Assembly (NCBI RefSeq): GCF_003385235.1
Contig: NZ_PQIA01000010.1
Span: 1 to 64,000, forward strand
DNA length: 64,000 nucleotides
Reading direction: 5' to 3'
Source of the DNA: Amycolatopsis circi
GTDB lineage: Bacteria > Actinomycetota > Actinomycetes > Mycobacteriales > Pseudonocardiaceae
Shown here piece after piece: positions 25,067 through 36,470 of this stretch. The notes under the pieces were generated by a model. The model made no database searches and was not told where the DNA came from. It was given only the letters and a program-made list of their open reading frames with translations. The position numbers and the translations under genes were made by a program. Within the stretch, counting starts at the first letter, position 1, and every line of letters starts with the position of its first letter.

Positions 25067-25888
25067 ATGTCCGGACGCGTATGGTTCATCACGGGAGCGA
25101 GCAGCGGGTTCGGCCGCGTGCTCGCGGAAACCGTGCTGGCGCGCGGCGAAAAGGTCGTGGCCACGGCTCGCGACACGAGTGCGCTCAAAGAGTTGGATAC
25201 CTTCACGACGAGGTTGGACGTCACGGATCCGGCGTCGGTGGAAGCGGCGGTGAGCGCGGCGATCGGCGAGTACGGGCGGATCGACGTGCTGGTCAACAAC
25301 GCGGGGCGCGGGCTGGTCGGCGCCCTCGAAGAACTCACCGACGCGCAGACGCGGCAGGTGCTCGAGACCAACGTCTTCGGCGTCCTCAACGTCACCCGCG
25401 CGGTGTTGCCGCATCTGCGGGCGCAGCGCAGCGGGCACATCGTGCAGTTGTCGTCGGTCGGCGGAGTGGTCGGGAACCCGGGGCACGCGCTGTACGCGAC
25501 GTCGAAATTCGCGCTGGAGGGGATGTCCGAGGCGCTCGCCGGGGAAGTGGCGCCGCTCGGGATCCGGGTGAGCCTGGTGGAACCGGGACCGTTCCGGACG
25601 GATTTCGCCGGGCGGTCGATGACGTTTGCCGAACCCATCGACGACTACCGGGAAACCCCGGCGGGCCTGCTGCGCCAACGCTTTTCCGCTCAGGACGGCG
25701 CGCAGCCGAACGATCCGGCGAAGGCCGCCGAGGCCATCCTCAAGCTGGTCGACACTCCGGACGCGCCGCTGCGGCTGCCGCTCGGGCCCGAGGCGGTGAA
25801 CCGGATCCGGGCGAAGCTCGAGCAGCAGCTCGCCGATCTCGCGGCGTGGGAGGAAGTTTCGCTGGACACGCGTTATCCGGACGACTGA
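25067..25888 (+). CDS. SDR-family oxidoreductase, divergent from MarR
   Basis: A 273-residue classical SDR. Cofactor loop TGASSGFGRVLAE (residues 8-20), VLVNNAGRGLVG near 78, Ser in VQLSSVGG near 132, and catalytic ALYATSKFALEGM near 146-158. ATG 25067 has GGGGAGG six bases upstream; an upstream ATG would add 12 unlikely residues. The C-terminal region DAPLRLPLGPEAV resembles SDRs annotated as oxidoreductases of quinones or aldehydes. Divergence from MarR suggests induction by a phenolic or similar compound. Confidence 0.9.
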   Translation: MSGRVWFITGASSGFGRVLAETVLARGEKVVATARDTSALKELDTFTTRLDVTDPASVEAAVSAAIGEYGRIDVLVNNAGRGLVGALEELTDAQTRQVLETNVFGVLNVTRAVLPHLRAQRSGHIVQLSSVGGVVGNPGHALYATSKFALEGMSEALAGEVAPLGIRVSLVEPGPFRTDFAGRSMTFAEPIDDYRETPAGLLRQRFSAQDGAQPNDPAKAAEAILKLVDTPDAPLRLPLGPEAVNRIRAKLEQQLADLAAWEEVSLDTRYPDD

Positions 25889-25908
25889 TCAGCCAGCCGT
25901 CCGGATAA
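25873..25908. terminator. Inverted repeat between convergent genes
   Basis: TTATCCGGACG and CGTCCGGATAA pair around a 14-base centre. It begins inside the last codons of the SDR gene and ends ten bases before the convergent protease gene, so it could terminate both. Confidence 0.6.
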
Positions 25909-25917
25909 CCCGGCACG

Positions 25918-27411
25918 TCAGCCCACCGGGCCTTCGGCGGGCACGACGGTGACGTTCTGCTGCTGACCGGTCTGGTCGACGACGGTCACCGTCAGCTTGT
26001 CGCCCGGGTGGTGCTGGTCCATCAGGGTGGTCAGCGTGGTGGGCGAGTCGACTGCTTTGCCGTCCACCGCGGTGATCACGTCGCCCGCCGCCAGGCCCGC
26101 CTTCGCGGCCGCGCCGTCCGGGACGACCTGCTGGATCGCCGCGCCTGAGCCGGATCCGCCCTGTTGCTGCTGCTGCTGTTGTTGTTGCTGCTGTCCGGCA
26201 TCGCTGACGGTCACGCCCAGGAACGCGCTCTTTCCGATGTGGACAGTGTCGGAGCCGGTGCCGCCGACGATCTGGTGCGCGAGGGAGATCGCCTGGTTGA
26301 CCGGGATCGCGAAGCCCTGGTTCCCGCTGGAACCCTGCGAGCCGTTGCCCTGGGACCCGGTGCCCTGCGAGCCATCACCCTGCGAGTCGCCCTGGGAGTT
26401 GTCGCCGGGGAAGCCGTTGCCGAGCCCGCCGTGGCTGCGCCGTCCGCCGCCGCCGTTGAACTGGTATCCGGCCGAGGCCGCGGTGTCCATGCCGACGACC
26501 TGGCCCTGCGCGTTCACGAGCGGGCCGCCGGAATCGCCGGACTGGATGTTGGCGTCGACCTGGATCAGGTCCTTCAGCTGCTCGGACGAGCTGTTCGATT
26601 CGTCGGACGCGGTGATCGACTGGTTCAGCGCGGTCACCCGGCCGCCCGCTGGGATCGGCGCTCCCCCGGCGCCACCCGCGTTGCCGAGGCCGACGACCGC
26701 GTCGCCGACCTTGACCGACGACGAGTCGCCGAGCGCTTCGGTGGCCAGCCCGGACGCGTCGGCCAGCTTGAGCACCGCGACGTCGTGGCTGCGGTCGTAG
26801 CCGAGCACGGACGCGGTGTACGTCTGGCCGTTGCCGATGTCGGTCACCTTGATGCTGGTCGCGCCCTCGACGACGTGGTTGTTCGTGAGCACCTCGCCGT
26901 CGGCGGTGAGCACGATGCCGGTGCCCGCCGCAGCGGCGCCCTGGTAACCCAGCTCGGTGTTGATGTTGACGATGCCCGCGCTGACCTTCTTCGCGATCGC
27001 CTGCGGGTCGATCGCCGTGTTCGACGGGTTGGTCTGGTTGCCGATCGAGCCGAAGTTCTGGTTCCCGGCGACGCCGAGCGGCGCGGACGGCGTCCACACG
27101 AAGTGCCCGACCCCAAGCCCGACCGCGACCGCGACCGCCATCGCGCCGACCGTGACGGCCGCGGTCCGCAACGGGTGGCTGGCCCGCTGCGGCCGGTGAT
27201 ACGGCGTCGCGAACTGCTGCGTCGGATGCGGCTGACCGGCGTACTGGCCGCCGGGCTGCGGGCCGTACACGCCGGGCGGCGGGGCGCCCCAAGCCTGCTG
27301 CTGTCCCCAGCCCTGCTGGTACGGCTGCTCCGCTCCCGGCGAGTAGGGATACGCCTGTCCGCCGTAGCCGGGCTGTCCCTGGTCCTGCCCGCCGCGCTCC
27401 TGCTCGTTCAT
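25918..27411 (-). CDS. HtrA/DegP-like membrane-anchored serine protease with PDZ domain
   Basis: A 497-residue protein. Residues 1-80 are Gln/Gly/Pro/Tyr-rich and cytoplasmic; one membrane anchor lies at about 82-104 (TAAVTVGAMAVAVAVGLGVG). The trypsin-like domain follows with His179 (LTNNHVVEG), Asp210 (SHDVAVLKL) and Ser294 (SGDSGGPL). Between protease and PDZ are low-complexity GSQG repeats and a run of ten glutamines (near residues 405-415). The PDZ domain (AAAKAGLAAGDVITAVDGK) ends the protein. It acts in envelope protein quality control. ATG 27411 follows AGGAG. Confidence 0.93.
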   Translation of the reverse strand: MNEQERGGQDQGQPGYGGQAYPYSPGAEQPYQQGWGQQQAWGAPPPGVYGPQPGGQYAGQPHPTQQFATPYHRPQRASHPLRTAAVTVGAMAVAVAVGLGVGHFVWTPSAPLGVAGNQNFGSIGNQTNPSNTAIDPQAIAKKVSAGIVNINTELGYQGAAAAGTGIVLTADGEVLTNNHVVEGATSIKVTDIGNGQTYTASVLGYDRSHDVAVLKLADASGLATEALGDSSSVKVGDAVVGLGNAGGAGGAPIPAGGRVTALNQSITASDESNSSSEQLKDLIQVDANIQSGDSGGPLVNAQGQVVGMDTAASAGYQFNGGGGRRSHGGLGNGFPGDNSQGDSQGDGSQGTGSQGNGSQGSSGNQGFAIPVNQAISLAHQIVGGTGSDTVHIGKSAFLGVTVSDAGQQQQQQQQQQQGGSGSGAAIQQVVPDGAAAKAGLAAGDVITAVDGKAVDSPTTLTTLMDQHHPGDKLTVTVVDQTGQQQNVTVVPAEGPVG

Positions 27412-27534
27412 GGTCCGCTCCTGCGTCTCGTGACCCTCCGCCAGCTCAGCAAACACCCGGTACCTGAGATTTTCCTTGCCGTCGTCCGTGCGGAAGCTGT
27501 GTACCCGCCCGGCGGCGCCCGCCAACCCGGAAAA

Positions 27535-27572
27535 GCCCCGCCCGGCTCAGAAAGGGCTGAGCCGGGCGGGGC
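27535..27572. terminator. Strong hairpin terminator after the GH16 gene
   Basis: Sixteen-base perfect arms GCCCCGCCCGGCTCAG and CTGAGCCGGGCGGGGC around AAAGGG, 52 bases after the glucanase stop and upstream of the protease gene. Followed by no long T-tract, as is common in actinomycetes. Confidence 0.8.
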
Positions 27573-27623
27573 CCGCGGAGACCGCGCCGTCTCCGCCCGC
27601 CGGGGTTCCGGCGGCGAGGGCGG

Positions 27624-28451
27624 TCAGCTCACGTGCACGTAGTCGACCACCAGCTGTTGCGGGAACTGGGTGTCGCCGTCCGGGTCGCCCGGCCAGTCGC
27701 CGCCCACCGCGAGGTTGAGGATCAGGTAGAACGGGTGGTCGTAGACCCATTTCTTGCCGTTCAGGTCCGCCGGCGTGCGGGTCTGGTAGGCCTGTCCGTC
27801 GACCAGCCAGACGATCTTGTCCGGCGACCAGTCGACGGCGTAAGTGTGGAAATCGTCGGAGAAGTTCGGGCCGTTGAACGCCGCGCCGATGCCGCCCGCA
27901 CCCGAGTAGCCGGGGCCGTGGATGGTGCCGTGCACGGTGTTCGGCTCCTTGCCGATGTTCTCCATCACATCGATCTCGCCGTCGTCCGGCCACTGCCCGC
28001 CGCCGAGCATCCAGAACGCCGGCCACATGCCTTGCCCGCGCGGCAGTTTCATCCGGACTTCCATGTGCCCGTACGCCTGGCTGAACTTGCCCGCGGTGTT
28101 GAGCCGCGCCGAGGTGTACTGGCACGCGCCGTACCAGCAGTTATTGCCGGAGTTCTCTTTCCTCGCGGTGATCACGAGGTGGCCCTGGCCGTCGAGCGCG
28201 CCGTTCGCCGCGCCCGAGGTGTACCACTGCCGTTCGTGGTTGTTTCCGTTGTTGTCGCCGGTTTCGTAGGTCCACTTGCTCCCGTCGGCGGGCGAGCCGG
28301 CCGGGCCGTCGAAGTCGTCGGAGACCCCGGCGGCCGGAGCGGCGGCGGGGGCGGCGTTCCCCGCGGGCGTCAGCGCGACCGCACTGGCGACGGCGAGCGC
28401 CGCGGGGATCGCGAGCAGCCGCCAGCGGGAGGAGGTGTGCGTGGACGTCAT
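27624..28451 (-). CDS. Secreted glycoside hydrolase family 16 (beta-1,3-glucanase-like)
   Basis: A 275-residue extracellular enzyme. Residues 1-35 are a signal peptide ending near NAAPAAA. The catalytic motif is DGEIDVMENIG, with nucleophile Glu159, Asp161 and acid/base Glu164, the non-bulged GH16 form of laminarinases. Flanking WPAFWML and HTYAVDWSPDKI segments are also typical. It would hydrolyse beta-1,3 or mixed-linked glucans in the medium. ATG 28451 is preferred over the ATG two codons earlier, because GAGGG is then well placed. A short inverted repeat upstream may be its operator. Confidence 0.93.
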   Translation of the reverse strand: MTSTHTSSRWRLLAIPAALAVASAVALTPAGNAAPAAAPAAGVSDDFDGPAGSPADGSKWTYETGDNNGNNHERQWYTSGAANGALDGQGHLVITARKENSGNNCWYGACQYTSARLNTAGKFSQAYGHMEVRMKLPRGQGMWPAFWMLGGGQWPDDGEIDVMENIGKEPNTVHGTIHGPGYSGAGGIGAAFNGPNFSDDFHTYAVDWSPDKIVWLVDGQAYQTRTPADLNGKKWVYDHPFYLILNLAVGGDWPGDPDGDTQFPQQLVVDYVHVS

Positions 28452-28499
28452 CGGCATCCCTCAATCACTCGAGGGGCGGCCTGGCGGCGCCACCCCGGG

Positions 28500-28520
28500 T
28501 TTGTTGTGGATGGCAACAAA
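28500..28520. promoter_or_regulatory. Inverted repeat upstream of the GH16 gene
   Basis: TTTGTTG-TGGATGG-CAACAAA, perfect seven-base arms and seven-base spacer, 49-69 bases before the start codon and AT-rich. It fits an operator for a substrate-responsive repressor. Confidence 0.45.
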
Positions 28521-28656
28521 GTATGCCCACCGGTCCCTTCACCGGCAAGACGTTCCGTGGGTCATTTTCCGACCGGAGCCGGGAAAGGTGCTGCGGGAGG
28601 AGTTCCGGGCAACGCCGGATGACCGGACGGGCAAGCGGTCCGGTCATCCGGCCGGT

Positions 28657-31600
28657 TCAGTACCGGAACTGCTGCAGCTGCCGTCCGTCCGCCGACGGCG
28701 CCCAGCCGATACGGCTGGCCGGGTCGAGCTGGGCCGAACGCTCGGTCAGCGGGTCGTACTCGCCGCCGAACGGACCGGTCACGAAGTTCAGGCCCGGCAC
28801 CACCGCCACCGGTTTCCCGGCGGCGAGGTCCACAACGGCGAACTGGCTCGTCGCGTTGTTGTCGGTGACGACGCCGCCGACCTTGCCGAACTGCGACAGC
28901 ACCGGCGGGGTCCGGAACGCCTCCAACCCCAGGTGGTGCACGCCGTCGACGGCCAGGAACCCGCCCTTCTGCTCGCGCACGCCGATCGTGCCCGCCGACG
29001 CCAGCGTTGCCTCGTCGACCGACACCAGCGACGACGTGCCGACGATGTTGAGGCTGATCGCGCGGTACTCCGACTGGTAGATCCGCCCGGCTCCGGAGTC
29101 GACCGCGAGCCCGGTCGCGCAGCCGCTGCCGCCGTCCGCCCGCCGGACTTCTCCGGAGTTCAGGTCGACGCGAGCCACCGGACCGGTGCCGCCGATGAAG
29201 CAGATCAGGCTGCCGTTGGCCCGGCTCAGGTAGACGAATCCGTTCGCCGGGTCGAGGTCGAGCATCCGGTACGCGCCTGCTCCCACGCCCGGCGGATCGG
29301 CGGGCACTGGCTTGCCGAACGTGCCGGTGGCGAGGTCGAGCGGCAGCACCGCGTCGGCGTCGTCACCGTCGTGGTGCGCCAGGAGCGCGGCGCGGTGTCG
29401 CACGGGATCCACGCGGCCGCCGTCGAGCGAATACCCGGTTGCGGAGGCACTGGTGACGAGTTTGCCCGACGCCGTGTCGTAAGTCTCCACAGTGGACTGA
29501 TCGCCGCCGAAGTGCAGCAGTGCCAAGCGATGTGCGTCCGGATCAACGCCGAGCACCTGGTATCCGCGGTCTGGCGACGCGTCGCTGGCGAGGGCCCGGC
29601 CGTAGGTGCCCTTGGCGGCGTCGTACTCCCGCACCGACTCCCCCGCGCCGGGTTCGCGCAGCGCGACGTACGACGTTCCGGCGGCCGAAGCAGCGAAGCT
29701 CGTCACCACAGTGTCGCCGGGTGCGAGGCCGTCGTCGACGGTGAGGAACGACGTCGGCGAGGCCTGGCCGAGGATCCGCCCGTGCGCGTCGGTCGCGAAG
29801 ACCCGGACGTTGTAGGCCAGCGAGCCGCCTAGTCCGAGCTTGCCCGCGTCCAGAGCGGCGGTGCCGTTGCGTCCGGGAAGCTGTTGGTACGCAACCGATC
29901 CAGCACTCGGTCCGCCCGCGTCCCGGCTGTCGCCGTTCGCGTTCGTCACGGTGTTGAGCGACTTGAACAACGTCGGCGCGGGTGCGGAGAACTCGACTGC
30001 CGCGCCGGTCGCGCCGCGAATGCCGCGGACGTCGTAGCCGACCGAGAATCCTGGTGCGGCGCGGGTGATCTCGGCGTGGTGCCCGGTGCCGAGAATGGGC
30101 GCGTCCGGTCGTTGTCCGGCGTCGCCGCCTACGCGAACCGCGGTGAACTCGCCGTACACCGGATCGCCGACGCTGCCGGTGACCGAGCGTTGCACGATCC
30201 CGATGCCGTAGATCCCGCTGCCGGAGGCGAATGCCGTGGCTGGCACCAAAACGTCGCCGGACGTCGCGGTCATCGGCGCGGTGAACGTGGTGCCGAACAG
30301 CGGGGCGCTGACCGGGCTCCAGTGGCCGAGCGTCGACACGACCAGCTGCGGGTTCGACAGGTTGCGGACGCCGGTGAGGTCGTAGTGCACGCTGGTTGAC
30401 TGTCCGCTGTGGACAGCCGCGGGCGCGACCGGCGCTTGCGCTTCGGCGTAGGTGCCGTCGGTCGGGCCGAAGGTCAGTGTGCGGGTGGCTGACGCGATCG
30501 GCCAGCCGCCGATGCGGACTTCGAAGGTGACCGGCACGTTTCGGTCCGTCGTTGCTGCCACTGGCATTCCGGCGGCAGTCAGGAGTTCGGTCGGGCTCAG
30601 CCGGACCGCGGGTACCGCTGAACGGAACTCCTTGCCGCCGACCTTCAACGCGTACGACGCACCTGGCGGCGCACCCACCACGTCGGCTCCGATCGTGACC
30701 GGGCCGACCAGACCTTCGCCGGTGCCCTTCGTGGCGAGGTCGATCCGGCCGTCGGGCGCCTCTTCCAGGAACGAAGCGCCGAGACCGCCCGTGGTCACCC
30801 GGTGTGCGACCGAAACCCGCGCGATCGCCGGAGAAGCGTGGACGCCGAGCACCGACTGGAGAGCGGCGGTCACGTCGAGCTGCGGTCCGACGGTCACCGG
30901 CCGGTCCGCCTGCGGCGGGGTCGACACCGGTCGCGCTGAACGCGTCAGGACGTTCCGGACGTCGAGCGGGTTCATCGGACGGCCGCTCAGTTTCGCCGCT
31001 TGGAGCACGATGGCGGCTGCTGCGGCGGTCATCGGCGCGGACGCCGAGGTGCCGCCATTGAGCACCGGAGCCACGTCGTGGGCGGAGCCGTGCACGGGGT
31101 GCTGGTAGACGAGAATTCCGTCGCTGGGCGCGGAAATGTTCACCCGCGAACCGAAGCCGGACGAGTAAGCCGCACCGCCGTTGAAGCGGGTCGTGGCATA
31201 CGTCGGGTTGTGCGCGGCCGGAGTGCCTGATCGCTGCGGCACCGAGAGGGTGTCGTCCAAGGTCGTGCCGCCGACGGCGATCGCGCCGCTGTCGAGGACC
31301 TTGGTGGGCGTCGTGGAGTACGCGTCGTCGTCGATGTCGGTGGTGTCACCGGCATTGCGGGCGACGTCGGTGGGCGTGCTGCCGCCGTCCGGGCCGACCG
31401 CGGCGGGCGTGTAGAGCCGGGTCCCGTCGTTGGCCGAGATGGTGACGACGATGTGGTACTGGTGCACGATCGTGCTGACGACGGACTGCAGCACCGGATC
31501 GTCTTCCAGATACCGGCCAGGGAAGCCGACGGTGTCGGTGCCTTCGCCGAGGCTCGCCGTGATCACGTTCGGCCGCGGCGTCTGGCGGGCGGCGGCCAGC

Positions 31601-32778
31601 AGCGAGACCGCGATCTGGTCGACGGTCGGCTCCTGCGGCACGACGAGCCGGTACTGCGCGCCCGGCGCGATTCCCAGCAGGTCCGTGTAGCCGGAACCGG
31701 CCGCGCCGGGCCGTTGCGCGTCGTGCGGGAGCGGGGCCATCACGCCGAAGTCGAGCAGCACCTCGCCGAGCGCCGGGTCCTGGCCTTCCGCCGAACCGAG
31801 CGGGTCCAGACGGCCGGACGGGCTCGCCGTGTAGGTCGGGATCAGCGGCATGGACGGAAGATCGAGGTAGCGCTGGCCGTCGCGCACGATCGTCGTCGGG
31901 CCGTAGGTGCGGACGTACTCGTCGCCCGCGTCGGCCATGCCCTGGTCGGTCAGGTCGCCGATGGAGACGTTGGTGATGATCTGGCCGGAGCCGGGCAGCT
32001 GGCCGTACTTCGACTTCAGCAGGCTGTACGCGCCGAGTGCGTTGGTGCCGCCAGCGTTGAGGTAGCTCTCGGCCGACGAGCTGACGCCGTAATTGTCCGG
32101 CAGCGGCGCGGGCGGTTTGGCCTGCGCCTGCTTCTGCTGCGCGGCTTGGACGGACGGCTGTGGCACCGGGACTGGACCGGTCGACATCGCCGAGACGCGC
32201 CGGTTCACGCGGGCGCTCACTACGCCGGGCGTCTTCGACAGCATCCGCGCGGCTTCGTCTGCATCGGTGCCGCGAAGGTGGACCAGGACGGTCTTCGAAA
32301 GCGCGGGAACATCGGTGGCGTCGGGGAAAACGGGCTCGACCGAGGTCGCTCCGACATCGGCGAGCGTGGCGTTGACAACGTTGTCGGAAGTGCGAGCAGC
32401 CCGCTTGCCCGCCGCGATTGGCGGGCCCGTCACGGACGTCGCCGGTGCTAGCTGCAGGACGACGTCGTTGGGTTGCTGCCGCGTGAAGGCGGCTCGTACC
32501 GCGTCGTCAGTCGGGGCGAAATCGCCGAGCGCGGACGTGCCTTGAGCAAGGGGCAGCACGGTTTTCGCGACGGTCTTGCCGTGGGCGTCGGTGCGGGTCG
32601 CGGTGCCGTCGGCGGCGAGCGTGATCGCTCCCCCGTCCGGCATCGCGACATGTCTGGACGATGGCTGATCCGGTGGCGCCGCGGCGGAAGCCGGAGCCGC
32701 GGCGAGGCCGCACAGCGTCACCGCGGCGGTGGCCAAAGCAACGAGGATGCGCGGCGAGGACGTTCGGGCGCGAGACAC
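28657..32778 (-). CDS. Large secreted subtilase-fold protease with sedolisin-like active site
   Basis: A 1373-residue protein with a signal peptide (residues 1-33, LVALATAAVTLCGLAAAPASA) and a propeptide-like region to about 230. The protease domain spans about 230-620. Catalytic Ser578 is in LNGGTSASAPM. No subtilisin HGTHVAG motif is seen; instead Glu339 and Asp343 (GEVLLDFG) have the i, i+4 spacing of sedolisins (S53), and Asp451 in SANDGTR fits their oxyanion Asp. The last ~750 residues hold Ig-like and propeller-like repeats (VLGVDPDAHRLALLHFG). GTG 32778 has GGGGG upstream. Divergent from a TrmB-type regulator, its likely controller. Confidence 0.85.
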   Translation of the reverse strand: MSRARTSSPRILVALATAAVTLCGLAAAPASAAAPPDQPSSRHVAMPDGGAITLAADGTATRTDAHGKTVAKTVLPLAQGTSALGDFAPTDDAVRAAFTRQQPNDVVLQLAPATSVTGPPIAAGKRAARTSDNVVNATLADVGATSVEPVFPDATDVPALSKTVLVHLRGTDADEAARMLSKTPGVVSARVNRRVSAMSTGPVPVPQPSVQAAQQKQAQAKPPAPLPDNYGVSSSAESYLNAGGTNALGAYSLLKSKYGQLPGSGQIITNVSIGDLTDQGMADAGDEYVRTYGPTTIVRDGQRYLDLPSMPLIPTYTASPSGRLDPLGSAEGQDPALGEVLLDFGVMAPLPHDAQRPGAAGSGYTDLLGIAPGAQYRLVVPQEPTVDQIAVSLLAAARQTPRPNVITASLGEGTDTVGFPGRYLEDDPVLQSVVSTIVHQYHIVVTISANDGTRLYTPAAVGPDGGSTPTDVARNAGDTTDIDDDAYSTTPTKVLDSGAIAVGGTTLDDTLSVPQRSGTPAAHNPTYATTRFNGGAAYSSGFGSRVNISAPSDGILVYQHPVHGSAHDVAPVLNGGTSASAPMTAAAAAIVLQAAKLSGRPMNPLDVRNVLTRSARPVSTPPQADRPVTVGPQLDVTAALQSVLGVHASPAIARVSVAHRVTTGGLGASFLEEAPDGRIDLATKGTGEGLVGPVTIGADVVGAPPGASYALKVGGKEFRSAVPAVRLSPTELLTAAGMPVAATTDRNVPVTFEVRIGGWPIASATRTLTFGPTDGTYAEAQAPVAPAAVHSGQSTSVHYDLTGVRNLSNPQLVVSTLGHWSPVSAPLFGTTFTAPMTATSGDVLVPATAFASGSGIYGIGIVQRSVTGSVGDPVYGEFTAVRVGGDAGQRPDAPILGTGHHAEITRAAPGFSVGYDVRGIRGATGAAVEFSAPAPTLFKSLNTVTNANGDSRDAGGPSAGSVAYQQLPGRNGTAALDAGKLGLGGSLAYNVRVFATDAHGRILGQASPTSFLTVDDGLAPGDTVVTSFAASAAGTSYVALREPGAGESVREYDAAKGTYGRALASDASPDRGYQVLGVDPDAHRLALLHFGGDQSTVETYDTASGKLVTSASATGYSLDGGRVDPVRHRAALLAHHDGDDADAVLPLDLATGTFGKPVPADPPGVGAGAYRMLDLDPANGFVYLSRANGSLICFIGGTGPVARVDLNSGEVRRADGGSGCATGLAVDSGAGRIYQSEYRAISLNIVGTSSLVSVDEATLASAGTIGVREQKGGFLAVDGVHHLGLEAFRTPPVLSQFGKVGGVVTDNNATSQFAVVDLAAGKPVAVVPGLNFVTGPFGGEYDPLTERSAQLDPASRIGWAPSADGRQLQQFRY

Positions 32779-32864
32779 AGCGCCCCCTTTCGGGGTCGGG
32801 GGGACGGGGGTCAGTGGTCGGATCAATTTCCCAGCCCGCGACGGCGTGGCGCAAGATAGCCACC

Positions 32865-33863
32865 ATGACCAATAGTCGCCAGGTGGCCGATTCACGCCAG
32901 GCCGCGCCGGATTTGTCCGCGCTCGGCCTGCCGCCGGCGGACATCCGGGTCTATACCGCGCTTGTCGGACATCCGCGCACCCGAGCCGCGGACGTGGCCG
33001 AGCAATGCGGCCTGTCCGCGCAGCAGGTGTCGCGTGCGCTTTCCCGGTTGACCGCCGCGGGATTGGCCAGTCGCGTGCCCGGACGCCCGGCGCGTTATCT
33101 CGCCGCGCCGCCCGATCTCGCGCTCGGCGCACTGGCGGCGGAACGTGCCGCCGAACTCCGCGAGGCACGAGCGAAAATCGAAGAGCTGATGGAAGTGCAC
33201 CGCGAGGCGAGCCGGTTCACGCATCCGGCGGAACTGGTCGAGGTGGTCACCGGGACGGAGAACATCGACAGCCGCGTGCTGCGGTTGCAGGAGGAAGCCC
33301 GGACACAGATCCGAGGTTTCGACCGGCCGCCGTACGTCAAGCCGCCCGGCGCGAACCTCGGCGAGGAACAACGGCGGTTGAAAGCGGGCATCGCTTATCG
33401 GGTGATTTACGCGCAAGCCGCCATCGCCGTGCCGGGCCGGTTGCAGGGCGACATCCTGGCCAGCCACGGCGAACGGTCGCGGGTGCGGCCGACGCTGCCG
33501 ATCAAGATGGTGATGGCGGACGAGAAAGTCGCGGTGATCCCGATCAGCTCGTCGCCGCACGTCGTGGATGCCGCGTACATCATCCACGCGTCGGCGTTGC
33601 TGGACGCGCTGGTCACGCTCTTCGAGGCGGAGTGGGATCGCGCGGTGCCGATCACCCGGGCGCTGACCGGTGTCGATCGGGATCCGGACACTGCCACGCT
33701 GCTCACGCTGCTGGCGTCCGGGCAGACCGACGCCGGGATCGCCCGTGCGCTCGGGTGGAGTGCGCGGACGACGCAACGCCGGGTCCAGCGGTTGATGACC
33801 GAACTGAACGCGACGACCCGGTTTCAGGCCGGGATGAACGCGGTGGCCCGCGGGTTGTTGTGA
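32865..33863 (+). CDS. TrmB-type transcriptional regulator with extra C-terminal helix-turn-helix
   Basis: A 332-residue regulator. Residues 15-75 form a TrmB/winged-helix domain (TRAADVAEQCGLSAQQVSRALSRL). A coiled segment follows (LAAERAAELREARAKIEEL), then a PLD-like effector region (TGTENIDSRVLRLQEEA). The end has a LuxR/FixJ-type helix-turn-helix: LLASGQTDAGIARALGWSA then RTTQRRVQRLM. Actinomycetes use this two-HTH layout for regulators of secreted enzymes. It is divergent from the large protease gene, with an 86-base shared promoter. Confidence 0.85.
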   Translation: MTNSRQVADSRQAAPDLSALGLPPADIRVYTALVGHPRTRAADVAEQCGLSAQQVSRALSRLTAAGLASRVPGRPARYLAAPPDLALGALAAERAAELREARAKIEELMEVHREASRFTHPAELVEVVTGTENIDSRVLRLQEEARTQIRGFDRPPYVKPPGANLGEEQRRLKAGIAYRVIYAQAAIAVPGRLQGDILASHGERSRVRPTLPIKMVMADEKVAVIPISSSPHVVDAAYIIHASALLDALVTLFEAEWDRAVPITRALTGVDRDPDTATLLTLLASGQTDAGIARALGWSARTTQRRVQRLMTELNATTRFQAGMNAVARGLL

Positions 33864-33864
33864 C

Positions 33865-33895
33865 GAAGTCCGTGAGGGTTCCCCTCACGGACTTC
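33865..33895. repeat. Palindrome directly after the TrmB-type gene
   Basis: GAAGTCCGTGAGG-GTTCC-CCTCACGGACTTC: 13-base perfect arms starting two bases after the stop codon. Member of the GTGAGGGGAACC family; probable terminator. Confidence 0.75.
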
Positions 33896-33949
33896 AGCGG
33901 CGGCGGGAGTCCGTGAGGGCCACCTTCACGAACCTTCAACCGCGGCGAG

Positions 33950-34005
33950 AGTCCGTGAGGGGAACCTTCACGGACTCTGAGTCCCTCAGGGTTCCCCTCA
34001 CGGAC
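33950..34005. repeat. Palindromic repeat (GTGAGGGGAACC family)
   Basis: Full-length copy with arms GTCCGTGAGGGGAACC and GGTTCCCCTCACGGAC around GACTCTGAGTC; the left half has lost part of the symmetric core. Confidence 0.8.
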
Positions 34006-34044
34006 CTTGGTGCGGTGGGGCACCCCGAAGCCCATTGTGCTGAC

Positions 34045-34099
34045 GGTCTGGGGTTGCTTGTCAAGGCGGGAAAGATGCCTTGACAAGCAACCCCAGACC
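34045..34099. terminator. 23-bp perfect-arm hairpin between convergent genes
   Basis: Arms run 34045-34067 and 34077-34099 (start GGTCTGGGGTTGCTTG, end CAAGCAACCCCAGACC) with a nine-base loop. It lies between the TrmB-type gene and the convergent glgB and would stop transcription from both sides. Confidence 0.8.
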
Positions 34100-34176
34100 G
34101 CAGGGAGGCTTCGTATCGGGGTGCAGGGCAGGGGCTGGGTGCCTCGATAGTTGGGTGCGCGGGTGGAGGTTGGGGC

Positions 34177-34207
34177 GTGGTCCGTGAAGGGGCCCTTCAC
34201 GGACCAC
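34177..34207. repeat. Palindrome downstream of glgB
   Basis: GTGGTCCGTGAAGGG and CCCTTCACGGACCAC around one G, 56 bases beyond the glgB stop. A related but distinct member of the GTGAGG palindromes; likely the terminator of the glgE-treS-mak-glgB operon. Confidence 0.7.
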
Positions 34208-34262
34208 AGCGGCGGTGCGCGGGGCGGCGGTGGCGATGCGCGGAGTGGCGACGGGTCAAGCA

Positions 34263-36464
<2,202 letters not shown>

Positions 36465-36470
36465 GGTGGG

